From positions 434,001 to 498,000 of the forward strand of contig JAHBTY010000004.1 of assembly GCA_019638355.1 (NCBI GenBank): DNA of 64,000 nt, read 5' to 3'. This stretch comes from Cyclobacteriaceae bacterium. GTDB taxonomy: Bacteria; Bacteroidota; Bacteroidia; Cytophagales; Cyclobacteriaceae. Below the pieces are notes generated by a model. The model worked only from the letters and a program-made list of their open reading frames with translations, was not told where the DNA came from and made no database searches. Each line of letters starts with the position of its first letter. Position 1 is the first letter of the stretch. A program made the position numbers and the translations under genes. Below, one piece after another: positions 8,917 through 18,900 of this stretch.

Positions 8917-10353
8917 ATGGCTTTTGAAATTGATGTACTGATTACATATGCTGAAAAAGACAACGAAACCGCCCAAAAAAGCGAAACAGGGTGGGTTACA
9001 CAGTTCAAAAAATTTCTCGAACTCATGCTCACGCAAGTGCAAGGTACCCGCCCCAACATCATACTTAAATCAGAGTTTGATTCCGCAACTGCCCCAGCTC
9101 TAAACAATGCCGCTATTCTGGTACCTGTACTTACACGCGAGTTTGCACTTTCAGGCCGGTGCCTCGATAACCTCGAAACGTTTTATAAAAATACATCCGC
9201 TTCTAAAATAAACCGTGTGTTTAAGGTTATGAAGGCTCCACTTTCATTGCCCGAACAACCACCGCGCCTGCGCGATCTGATCGGGTATGAAATGTATCAA
9301 CTCGATTCAGAAACTGGCTTGCAAAAAGAGTATTCCGATTTTTTTAGCCAGGAAGCTGAAAAACAATATTGGATGAAGTTAGTGGACCTGGCCTATGATA
9401 TACACGAAGCGCTTATGATTTTAAATGAAGGCGATATAAAATCAGCGGTAAAAAATATCTACAAACGTAAATCCATTTACTTAGCCGAAACCGGGCACGA
9501 TTTATCGGTGCAGCGCAACATTATTAAGCGCGAGTTGCAACGCCATGGCTACATCGTGTTGCCAAAAAATACCCTACCCACCCATGCAGGCGAAGTTATG
9601 CGAACCGTTCGCAAGGATCTGGAGGAATGCACGCTCTCCGTTCACCTGGTGGGCAGTGCCTATGGCGAAATACCCGAAGGAGCCGATCGGTCTATTGTGG
9701 ATATTCAAAACCAACTTGCTGCTGAAATAGCTGTTGAGAAAAAGCAACAACAGCAAGAGTTCTCACGCCTTATCTGGATTTCGCAAAACCTGAAAAATGC
9801 CAGCGATAAACAACGTGCCTTTATCGATACGTTGAAGCGCGATACCGAAGCCCAGGAAGGAGCCGAGATTTTACAAAACCCGCTTGAAGATTTTAAAAAT
9901 ATTATGCGCGAAGAACTGCTGGAATCGCAGGAGCGTACCCACGCAGATGATGCAGGTGGTAAAACCATTTACCTGGTGCACGATAAAATTGACGATACCG
10001 AAGTGCGGCCGTTCCGCGAAGTGATTGAAAAATCCGGATTCAAGGTACTTACACCTGCATTTGAAGGCGAGCTATTGGAGGTTCGCAAACAACACATCGA
10101 AAACCTGCGCAACTTTGATGGTGCCATCATATTTAAAGGAAAAGTAAACGATCAATGGGTTCGTATGAAGGTGCTGGACTTGCTAAAGGCTCCAGGCTTT
10201 GGAAGAAAAAAGCCCATTCAAGGTAAAGCCATTGTTGCAGCCGATAATGCTGCCCTGGATGGATTTAAGAACCAAAACCTTACTTTAATTGCTGGCGACT
10301 CTAATCGCACCCTCGAAAATCTTAAAAACTTTTTGCAAGACATTAACTCATAA
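8917..10353 (+). CDS. multi-module TIR-like protein
   Basis: A 478-residue cytosolic protein with three alpha/beta modules. Residues 5-100 resemble a TIR domain (DVLITYAEKDNE; AAILVPVLTREFALSGRC), with Asp84 and Glu87 near the usual NADase glutamate position. Residues 185-300 match the TIR/DUF4062-like module often seen beside STAND ATPases (SIYLAETGHDLSVQRN, LSVHLVGSAYGEIPEG, a conserved IQNQLA). Residues 349-475 are a third Rossmann-like module (TIYLVHDKIDD, FDGAIIFKG). TIR proteins cleave or cyclise NAD or act as adaptors. It starts 12 bases after the transporter-like gene and ends 3 bases before the STAND ATPase, so the partnership is strongly suggested. Catalytic activity is uncertain. 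Confidence 0.75.
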   Translation: MAFEIDVLITYAEKDNETAQKSETGWVTQFKKFLELMLTQVQGTRPNIILKSEFDSATAPALNNAAILVPVLTREFALSGRCLDNLETFYKNTSASKINRVFKVMKAPLSLPEQPPRLRDLIGYEMYQLDSETGLQKEYSDFFSQEAEKQYWMKLVDLAYDIHEALMILNEGDIKSAVKNIYKRKSIYLAETGHDLSVQRNIIKRELQRHGYIVLPKNTLPTHAGEVMRTVRKDLEECTLSVHLVGSAYGEIPEGADRSIVDIQNQLAAEIAVEKKQQQQEFSRLIWISQNLKNASDKQRAFIDTLKRDTEAQEGAEILQNPLEDFKNIMREELLESQERTHADDAGGKTIYLVHDKIDDTEVRPFREVIEKSGFKVLTPAFEGELLEVRKQHIENLRNFDGAIIFKGKVNDQWVRMKVLDLLKAPGFGRKKPIQGKAIVAADNAALDGFKNQNLTLIAGDSNRTLENLKNFLQDINS

Positions 10354-10356
10354 CCT

Positions 10357-13300
10357 ATGAGCCAGATGGTAGATGAACACGGTACGCTAGTAGGAACAAT
10401 CAACCCCTTCCCGGGTTTGCGGCCATTTAAAATTGAAGAGAGCCACCTGTTCTTTGGCCGCGAAGGCCAAAGCGATGAAGTGCTACTCAAACTTTCCAAG
10501 AGCCGGTTTGTGGGTGTTATCGGTCCTTCCGGAAGTGGTAAATCATCTTTTATATACTGCGGTGTACTCCCCATTTTATACGGTGGCTTCTTAACCGATG
10601 CCAGCCCTAATTGGGAAGTGGTGGTAACCCGCCCCGGTGCCGGCCCTATTGATAACCTTGCGGAATCGTTATTAAAAACAGTTAAAGATTACAACGCGGC
10701 CGATGTAGAAGATAAAAAAATAAAGCGCACTATTGTTTCTACTTTATTGCGAAGTAGTTCGTTGGGGTTGGTGGAAGCTATTCAGCAATCGCGCAGAAAA
10801 GAAGACATCAATTATCTGATTCTGGTCGATCAGTTTGAAGAACTCTTTCGCTTTAAAGACAGCACCGATCCTAATTCCGTTAACGAATCGCTTGCATTTA
10901 TAAACCTGTTAATGGAAGCTGTAAACTACGAAGACGCACCCATCTATGTAGCCATTACCATGCGCTCCGATTTTATTGGCGAATGTGCACAGTTTCCAGA
11001 ACTTACCCGCAAGATTAACGATAGCCACTACCTGATTCCGCAAATGACGCGCGATCAGAAACGTAGGGCAATTGAAGGCCCGGTAGCTGTAGGCAATGCT
11101 AAAATTACACCGCGGTTAACACAGCAACTCTTAAACGATTTGGGCGACAACCCCGATCAGTTACCCATTCTCCAACATGCCCTCATGCGCACCTGGAGTT
11201 ACTGGGCCAAGTACCGCGACTATGAAACTGAACCGGTTGACCTGAAGCACTACGAGGCCATTGGTACCATGGCCGAAGCGCTATCGATGCACGCTAACGA
11301 AGCGTATGATGAGTTGGACGAAGAACAAAAACGCATCTGCGAAATTCTGTTCAAGGCCATTACCGAAAAACGAGGTGAAAATTTTGGTATTCGCAGGCCC
11401 ACTCGCTTAAACGAAATTGCATCTATTGCCGATGTATCGGAAGCCGATGTAGTAGCTGTAATTGAAAAATTTCGGGAGCCTGGCCGTTCGCTGTTAACAC
11501 CAGCTTTCGGTATCGAGTTAGGCTCCAAGTCGATGATCGACATTTCGCACGAGAGTTTAATGCGCATTTGGGTGCGCCTGAAAAACTGGGTGGACGATGA
11601 GAGCGAAGCTGTGCAAATGTATTTGCGTTTAGCCGAGGCCGCCTCGCAATACCAGATAGGCAAAGCCGGTTTATGGCGCCCACCCGATTTGCAGTTGGCC
11701 CTTAACTGGCAAGCCAAGCACAAACCTACCTTAGTGTGGGGCCAGCGCTATCATCCGGCTTTTGAGCGTACCATGATCTTTCTGGAGTACTCCAAGAAAG
11801 AATTTGATACCGAGCAACGCATTAAAGAACTGGAGGCCAAACGCAAGCTGCAACGCGCCCGCATTACGGCTATTGTATTTGGATCGCTGGCTGCCATAGC
11901 ACTGGTAGCCTTTGTTTATGCCTACATGCAACAGGCCGAAGCCAAACGCCAGGAACAGTTAGCAAAAGATAATGAAGCAAAGGCTATTGAGAGTGCAGAT
12001 GAAGCAAAAAGACTAGCCATAGTTGCGCAAAAAGAACGAGATGCTGCTGATTCTGCAAGATTGGTAGCCATTGATGCGCAAAAGGCAGAAGCTGTACAGC
12101 GAGAACTGGCACAGGAGAATGAGCGAAGAGCAAAAGAGCAGGAAGCTGAAGCTTTATTGCAAAAAGGTAAAGCAGAAGCCAATGAGAGAACAGCTTTGGC
12201 AAACGAAAAATTAGCAAAAGAAAATGAAGAAAAAGCCAACATAGCCCGTGCCGATGCTACACGAAGAAGATATGTAGCACAGGCAAAAGCCATGGCATTA
12301 CAATCGCTTACACTTAGCAGCGACTTGCAGTTAGAAGCCTTGCTGGCACAGCAAGCTTATTTGTTTAATGCTAAGAATGATGGTTATGAATTTGATACTG
12401 ACATCTACAACGGGCTGTACTTTGCACTAAAGAACAAAACTGATAAAGAAGGTAAACCTAACCCACATCCGCTTACCACCAGTTTAAAAGGACATGATTT
12501 TGGGGCTGCACGCTCGCTGGTTACACACGGTAAAGACCAACACATTTATTCCGGGGGCAGCGATGGTAAGATTATCCGATGGACATACCGCAATGGCGCA
12601 TGGCAAGGCGAAACCCTGGTTGACAAAGTAAAACGACCCAACTACCAGGTTTATTCCATGTCTATTAGTCCGGATGAAACCAAGTTAGTGGCAGCCGGTT
12701 TATACACCCCCGATGCCCAGAACAACTACGTTGAGTTATATGACTTAACGAATATGAATGCAGCACCCAGGAAAATTGTGGGCTTTACCTATAACATTGA
12801 AGATGTAGAATTTACACCCGATGGCAAGGGATTGTTTGCCCGCGATAATGGCGGACTAAGCATTAAGCTAGCTGACTTTACTACCGCCAATGAAGTGATT
12901 AAAGCTCCTGTAAAGATAAATGCCATTAACCTGAGCCGCGATGGAAAAAAATTAGCCGGTGCAGGCGATAATGGAACATTATATATTTGGGATGTAACGA
13001 ATAATTATGCAGTAACTGAAGTAAAAAACTTAGGGCGCAGTCTTACAGCTGTTACCTGGCACCCCACCGAAAATCAAGTAATTGTTGGCAACGAATCGGG
13101 GTTACTTCGCATTGTACGCAATGGCATACTGGTACGGAATTTACCTGGCCACGATGGGCCGGTGGAGGATATTGTGTACAACCATGCCGGTAGCTTCTTT
13201 GCCACAGCGAGCAAAGACCGAACAGTTAGGATATGGAATGTTAACCGGTTAACCGAACCACCCATTCGCTTGTTCGATCATAACGACTGGATATGGTCGC

Positions 13301-13548
13301 TTACATTTTCGCCCAACGATGAGCAATTAATGGTTGGCTTACAAAGCAGCAGCCAACGCGTACGGTTAGGCGCTATTCAAAACGAAGAGAGCATACGCTC
13401 CTACCCTACCAAAGTCTCTACCATGTCCAACATTCTTTGCAGCGAATTTATTGAACGTAATATGACACCCGATGAGTGGGCCACCTATGTAGGTAAAGAT
13501 TTGGATTATGAATTGACTTGCAAAAATTTTAAACCCGGAACGAATTAG
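10357..13548 (+). CDS. membrane-anchored nSTAND1-type NTPase with coiled coil and WD40 propeller
   Basis: A 1063-residue signalling ATPase. The N-terminus carries NPFPGLRPF and FFGRE motifs, Walker A GPSGSGKS (56-63) and Walker B LILVDQFEE (154-162), as in novel-STAND NTPases. A single hydrophobic helix near 499-521 follows a basic stretch (AKRKLQRARI). A long Ala/Glu/Lys/Gln coiled coil follows to about 650, then WD40-type repeats (about 700-1035, e.g. ASKDRTVRIWNVN). The C-terminal RNMTPDEWATYVG motif is a common end of STAND-WD40 proteins. The positive charges before the helix predict a cytosolic ATPase and an external propeller. By family knowledge such proteins are ligand-triggered switches. 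Confidence 0.87.
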   Translation: MSQMVDEHGTLVGTINPFPGLRPFKIEESHLFFGREGQSDEVLLKLSKSRFVGVIGPSGSGKSSFIYCGVLPILYGGFLTDASPNWEVVVTRPGAGPIDNLAESLLKTVKDYNAADVEDKKIKRTIVSTLLRSSSLGLVEAIQQSRRKEDINYLILVDQFEELFRFKDSTDPNSVNESLAFINLLMEAVNYEDAPIYVAITMRSDFIGECAQFPELTRKINDSHYLIPQMTRDQKRRAIEGPVAVGNAKITPRLTQQLLNDLGDNPDQLPILQHALMRTWSYWAKYRDYETEPVDLKHYEAIGTMAEALSMHANEAYDELDEEQKRICEILFKAITEKRGENFGIRRPTRLNEIASIADVSEADVVAVIEKFREPGRSLLTPAFGIELGSKSMIDISHESLMRIWVRLKNWVDDESEAVQMYLRLAEAASQYQIGKAGLWRPPDLQLALNWQAKHKPTLVWGQRYHPAFERTMIFLEYSKKEFDTEQRIKELEAKRKLQRARITAIVFGSLAAIALVAFVYAYMQQAEAKRQEQLAKDNEAKAIESADEAKRLAIVAQKERDAADSARLVAIDAQKAEAVQRELAQENERRAKEQEAEALLQKGKAEANERTALANEKLAKENEEKANIARADATRRRYVAQAKAMALQSLTLSSDLQLEALLAQQAYLFNAKNDGYEFDTDIYNGLYFALKNKTDKEGKPNPHPLTTSLKGHDFGAARSLVTHGKDQHIYSGGSDGKIIRWTYRNGAWQGETLVDKVKRPNYQVYSMSISPDETKLVAAGLYTPDAQNNYVELYDLTNMNAAPRKIVGFTYNIEDVEFTPDGKGLFARDNGGLSIKLADFTTANEVIKAPVKINAINLSRDGKKLAGAGDNGTLYIWDVTNNYAVTEVKNLGRSLTAVTWHPTENQVIVGNESGLLRIVRNGILVRNLPGHDGPVEDIVYNHAGSFFATASKDRTVRIWNVNRLTEPPIRLFDHNDWIWSLTFSPNDEQLMVGLQSSSQRVRLGAIQNEESIRSYPTKVSTMSNILCSEFIERNMTPDEWATYVGKDLDYELTCKNFKPGTN

Positions 13549-13554
13549 CCATCT

Positions 13555-14634
13555 ATGAAAAAGATTTTACTGCTTGCATTATTCACCGGATTATTTATAC
13601 AGGGCTGGACACAATGTGCCCAAACATTACGATTGGCACGGGCTACGTATGAACAAGGACGTTTACATGAAATCGAATCGCAACTAAAGGGCTGTTTAGA
13701 ACCTGCTGAAAAAGGTGGGTTCTCCCAACAAGAGAATCAATTACGGGTAGAGGCGCTTAAGATTCTTGCCTTAAGTTACATTTACCTGGAAGAACCACAA
13801 CAGGCCGATGCGGCTATGTTAAATTTAAAAAAGGCCGACCCTTACTTTAGACCCAACCCCGAAATTGATCCGGCCGAATTTGTAGCCTTGTATAACTCCT
13901 TTCGGGAGGAACCTGTTTACAGAGTTGGAATTAGATTAGGTGTAAACTTTACACAACCCAACGTGAAAGAATTGGTAACGGTTATTGAATTGGCCGAAGA
14001 TAGCAAGTTTAACCGGGCGGTAGGATTTCAGTTTGGCGCAGCATTAGATGTTCCCATTATGCTTTTTAAGCAATCAAAAAAGTGGACGCTGCACGGTGAG
14101 TTGCTAAATCAGCAACGAAGATTTACAATCATTCAAAATGAAAACCGGGGTACTGATCCGGCCGAACCCGACAAAAAACTTATAAATAAATTTGAAGGAA
14201 CAGAATCGCAAACAGCCATATCGTTGCCCGTAACACTCGAATACAAATTTCTGAACAAACGATTTAGTCCGTATTTCGCTGCCGGAGCATCAACCGATTA
14301 TGTATTCAGAAGTAAGTTAACAGCCGAACGCACGCGCACCGATGAACCGGGTGTTCCGGAACAAAGCCTTGATCTGAAACGCAGGCCATTAAATCTTAGC
14401 GCCTTGGTTGCTACCGGGGTAAAATTACCCGTTGGGCCAGGCCTTATTGTTTTTGAGATTCGGTATGCACACGGCCTTACCACGGTAAATTCACCAACAA
14501 CAGCCTTTGCCAATCAATCACTAGCCTTAGACTATGGCTATGCCGATCCGGTATTCAAGCAATCGTCCATAGCGTTTGCCGGCTCCTACATTTTTGATAA
14601 ACACAAACCCAAAAAGATTATTCACAGAAAATGA
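13555..14634 (+). CDS. secreted outer-membrane beta-barrel protein with helical N-terminal region
   Basis: A 359-residue protein with a clear signal peptide (MKKILLLALFTGLFIQGWTQ). Residues about 20-115 are helical and TPR-like (TLRLARATYEQGRL, LALSYIYLEEPQQADAAM). From about 120 the sequence shows alternating amphipathic strands and an aromatic end typical of a Bacteroidetes outer-membrane barrel (VGIRLGVNF, PYFAAGASTDYVF, IAFAGSYIF). This layout is often found beside STAND or PorP-like systems in Cytophagales. It starts 6 bases after the NTPase and overlaps the following lipoprotein gene by 4 bases, so it is part of the same operon. It may form the outer-membrane part of the proposed sensing system. 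Confidence 0.75.
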   Translation: MKKILLLALFTGLFIQGWTQCAQTLRLARATYEQGRLHEIESQLKGCLEPAEKGGFSQQENQLRVEALKILALSYIYLEEPQQADAAMLNLKKADPYFRPNPEIDPAEFVALYNSFREEPVYRVGIRLGVNFTQPNVKELVTVIELAEDSKFNRAVGFQFGAALDVPIMLFKQSKKWTLHGELLNQQRRFTIIQNENRGTDPAEPDKKLINKFEGTESQTAISLPVTLEYKFLNKRFSPYFAAGASTDYVFRSKLTAERTRTDEPGVPEQSLDLKRRPLNLSALVATGVKLPVGPGLIVFEIRYAHGLTTVNSPTTAFANQSLALDYGYADPVFKQSSIAFAGSYIFDKHKPKKIIHRK

Positions 14635-15911
14635 AGTACCTACACCTAATTGTATTTATTGTTCTGTTTGGCAGGTGCACCAACATGGAAAATGCTGAGT
14701 TATCTGAGCGAGTAACATTTATAAAACTATACAGTGGCATACGCGGCATTGAAGCAGCCGCTGCCGAGGTTACTCCGGATGGATTCATCGTATTAGGTAA
14801 CATGACGCTAACTCGCGATTCTGTAATTACTGTTGTATTTAAAACCGATAAACAGGGTAATCGTACTACACCCATTCGTTATTACCAGGGTGGTTCGGGT
14901 AGCGCTATAAAAGCTTTGGCTAATAACGAAGGTTTTATAATTGCAGGCCAACAAATTAAAACTAACCCAGGGGCCACACAAACCGATAACATAGACATTA
15001 TATCGGCCCGCATGCTGCATATCAGTAATAACCTGGATAGTATTAAAACAATTTACCTGCGCGATGAAACAACGCAATCTGTTAAAACCGATTACAGTGC
15101 CACTTCCATAACAATTTCTCCCCTGGGCAAAGTAATTATTCTGGGTACATACCAAGAATCCTTATCATCACCTGTTAAACCCTACCTGCAGCAATTTAAT
15201 GCCACCTTTACAACCCAGGAAAGTTTAGTACAATACAACTTGTTGCAGCGCAGCTACCGAAATTCAAAATCGATACATGCCGTTGGCGACAAGTATTTAT
15301 GGGCCAGTTCTATTGCCCTTGAACAACAAAACTTTGATTTTTCTTACCTCTCTATTCCCTACGTACAAAGCGGGTCGGTATTTACGAATTACAGCTCATT
15401 CGGAGAAAATACACCCACCTCTCAATCATTACGACCGCATGATATTCAACCAGCCTTTTCAACCGGATTTGGTGTGGTAGGCACAAGAGCAAACCCAAAC
15501 AACAGTGGCTCGAACATGTTTTTCGTGTTTGTTGATTTTCTTGGCAACATAAAGCCAGCAACCATGACATACTTTGATGCACTTACTGGAAACACCGAAG
15601 CCACTACATCAGAAACAGAAGATTATGGAACCGCAATAACCGCTACATCCGATGACAGTTTTGTTTTAGCCGGTCATTTTACGTCCAATTCTCAAATAGG
15701 AAGTGGCCTCAACGATATATTGTTAATCAAAGTTGGAACGCAAGGAAGTTTACAATGGATGAAAACATTGGGAGGTACCGGTAGCGAAACGGTAAGCACC
15801 CTCCGCGAAACAGAAGATGGCGGATTATTGATTTGTGGCACCAATACACTGGGTAATGTTCCTTCTATATTTTTAATTAAAACAGACCGAAACGGAGAGT
15901 TAAAGGATTGA
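14631..15911 (+). CDS. probable lipoprotein with beta-propeller-like repeats
   Basis: A 426-residue protein starting with a hydrophobic signal ending in LFGRC; Cys16 would be lipidated, although Arg at -1 is unusual for a lipobox. The rest contains repeated blocks of the type 'DGFIVLGNMTL', 'DDSFVLAGHFTS', 'EDGGLLICGTNTLG...IFLIKTDRNGE'. These are characteristic of surface beta-propeller proteins in Bacteroidetes. The ATG overlaps the barrel gene stop (ATGA), and its own TGA overlaps the start of the adhesin gene (TGATG). It probably sits on the outer membrane facing the adhesin or barrel. No catalytic motif was found. Confidence 0.7.
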   Translation: MKYLHLIVFIVLFGRCTNMENAELSERVTFIKLYSGIRGIEAAAAEVTPDGFIVLGNMTLTRDSVITVVFKTDKQGNRTTPIRYYQGGSGSAIKALANNEGFIIAGQQIKTNPGATQTDNIDIISARMLHISNNLDSIKTIYLRDETTQSVKTDYSATSITISPLGKVIILGTYQESLSSPVKPYLQQFNATFTTQESLVQYNLLQRSYRNSKSIHAVGDKYLWASSIALEQQNFDFSYLSIPYVQSGSVFTNYSSFGENTPTSQSLRPHDIQPAFSTGFGVVGTRANPNNSGSNMFFVFVDFLGNIKPATMTYFDALTGNTEATTSETEDYGTAITATSDDSFVLAGHFTSNSQIGSGLNDILLIKVGTQGSLQWMKTLGGTGSETVSTLRETEDGGLLICGTNTLGNVPSIFLIKTDRNGELKD

Positions 15912-18900
15912 TGTCTATGAAAAAGTCTTTACGAGGCATACTTATTTTATTAATCACAACTTGCTGGTTTAACGCTGCCGCACAAATACAAGAACCAACC
16001 AACCATGTTACGGGGTTTTCGGTAACAGCATTGAGTAGCTCTGAAATTACTTTATCGTGGACAGATGCAACGGGACCTACCCTTCCGGAATTTTACCTGA
16101 TCTTGGGAAGAAAAACGACAGGCGGAACTTTTGCCTCCGTAGGCTCAGGCGATATTCCTTTAATACCGGCCGATGCCGATTGGAGTGATGGAAACTTTGC
16201 AGACATTGTGGCCTTTTCAGATCCTAACATTTTTAATATTACCGGCCTAGATGCCGAAACTGAGTATGAGTTTGCTATCTATTCCTATCGCACCACCGGT
16301 GGAACTCCCGGTGAAGCAGACTATAAAGAAGGTGGAAGACCCAGCGGCTCAGACTTTACTTTCTCGTTAGAACCGGGCAGTCATTCAACTACGTTTACAG
16401 CCACACTCAACGGTTCTACCACCATCGACCTGGCGTTTGATGCTGCCAATACACTTACAAATACGGATGGTTATTTAATTTATAGACTAACCGGAAGTGC
16501 GGTAAACCTTACAGGACTAACCGATGGTGGATCTCCACCTAATCCGTTAAACGGTGCTACATTAATTCATACCACTACAAGTGCAGCTACCACCTATTCA
16601 GATAGCGGCTTACAGGGCGGTTTAACATATCATTACACGTTGGTTCCGTTTAACTATAACGGAAGCAACGCCAGCACTTATAATTATCTGAATAATGGTG
16701 CGGCACCCGCAGCATCAGCGGCAACTACGTTGGTTGTTACACTTAATCAAATTGCCGGAGGTGGAAGTAACATTGCAGCCAGTCCGCTAAATAGTGGCGC
16801 AAACAATCAGGCCATCTTAGGGTTTTCTATTACAACTAATGGCTCCACCACATTTAATGCACTTACTGTTTCGCTTACCACTACAGCAACCGGAAAATTT
16901 CTTAATCCGCGTATTTTTAAATCAACCGATGCTGTTTTTGGAGGCGATGCCAGCATAAACACCGGTACAATCGGAACACAGTTACAGTTCACTGCCATTA
17001 ACGAAACTTTAACTGCCGGAACAACCAATTATTTTATAGTTGTAAATGTTGAAGCTGGTGTAAACGCTTCTACCCCGGCTACCGAACCTGCATTTACACA
17101 AGCCGGCATTACGTTTATAAGCCCTGCCATTACACCGGGTTCTATAACCATTACTGGTACCAATTACTCATTTGTCGATGCAACCCCGCCCAACATCAGT
17201 TTTCAACCGGCCAATGGCGCTGTTAACTTTTCGGCAGTAGGTAATATTACTATAAGCTTTGATGAGCCCATTCGTAAACTCAACGATGCTCCTATTACAA
17301 GTGCCGATATTGAAGGTGGCCTTGTTGAGTTAAAAGTAACTAATGACGGTGGTGCTACCGTAGGTTTTGTGGGTAGTATAAACGGTGCAAATACGGTTAT
17401 TACCTTAAACCCCAATGCAACACTTTTGCCTAACCAGGTTTATTATGTAGAAGTAAACCCGGTTGAGGATAATAACAACAATGCAACCGTTGCTCAAAGT
17501 ATAACCTTCACCACCGAAGATAAACCGGCCATTACTTCGTTTACGCCTACAGCTACCTGTATTGGTAATAATGTTACCGTAAATGGCTCTCGTTTTAGCG
17601 GAACGGGAAATCCGGCATCTGGTAACTCTATTCCTACTATTACAGTAAACGGAGTAACAATACCTGCAGCAAATATTTTACCTGGTCATTCAAGCAGTTC
17701 TGTAACATTTACCATACCGGCTGGTGTTTCAACTGGCGCAATCACAATACGAAACAACGACAGCGATTTAGTAAGTTTGAATTCAGCATCAACACTTACG
17801 GTTAATCCTGCAATTAACGTTGGGCTTTCAACGGCTACCAATATAACCCCATCAGTTGGTTCAAATTTTAATATTGTTGTTGGTGGTAATTCGCAAAATA
17901 CGGTATCCTACCGGGTGCAACGACCAAATTTAACTTTTACTAGTCAGCAAACTGGAAATGGGTCGCAACTATCTTTTGGTCCATTCTCGCATGCTTCACC
18001 CGGAAGCTATACGTACCGGGTTGAGGCTTCTTCATCTGGTTGCACAACAGTTTTCTTGGCAGACGTTGTCGTGAACATTGCGGCACTTTCAGTTGATGCC
18101 GGAAACGACCGTGTAATTTGTGCAGGCGAGTCTGTTACGTTGGGTGGAAATCCTCCGGCATCAGGAGGAACAGGTTTCTTTAGCTACTCATGGACATCTA
18201 CCCCTAGTGGATTTTCAAGTAGTAGCCCTAACCCTACTGTAAGCCCACTGATTTCAAGAACATATAATTTAACCGTTACCGATAATTCAGGTGCAACTTT
18301 AGTTGATCAAATTATTGTTACAGTAAACCCAAAGCCTACCGCTGCATTTGATCCTTCAACACGAACATCATTTATTGTAACTGAGGGAGCTTATGAATTA
18401 CTTGGTTCCGGCACCCCTGCAGGTGGCACAAACTCATTTTCAGGATTAGGAGTAACCCAAAGCGGAACCGGGGCATATTACTTTAATCCTTCTGTGGCTG
18501 GTATCGGAACTAACATTCCTCTAACATATACTTATACGGATAGTAACTCCTGCACTGACCAAGCTGTTATTTTTGTAAATGTTCTTAGCCAATCTCCTGT
18601 ATTAGGATTGGCATCCCAGTATTGCTCCAATGCAGGACTTAGTAATGTGCTATCGCCAAACCCTGCCGTTGTTCCAGTAACCGTTAATACTAAAATGAAA
18701 TTTGCCAACCGTAGTGGTGTTTATTTGAACGAACTGGATCCGAACTATCCCCTTATTCAAGTATCAGCATTGCCCTACACCTATAGGCTTGACCCATTAA
18801 AGGCTTCCCTAATTTTAGGTGGGAATTCAGAATTTACAATTGTAGTGTATGAAACCATAAACTTTCCATTATTGGGGCTTGTTGATTTCGTATATGGTAC

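Noticed and set aside
11922-12293. Open frames on the minus strand across the coiled-coil region of the NTPase gene
   Set aside because: They are antisense readings of an Ala/Glu/Lys-rich coding stretch, giving Ser/Ala/Cys-rich or Leu-rich strings with no family features.
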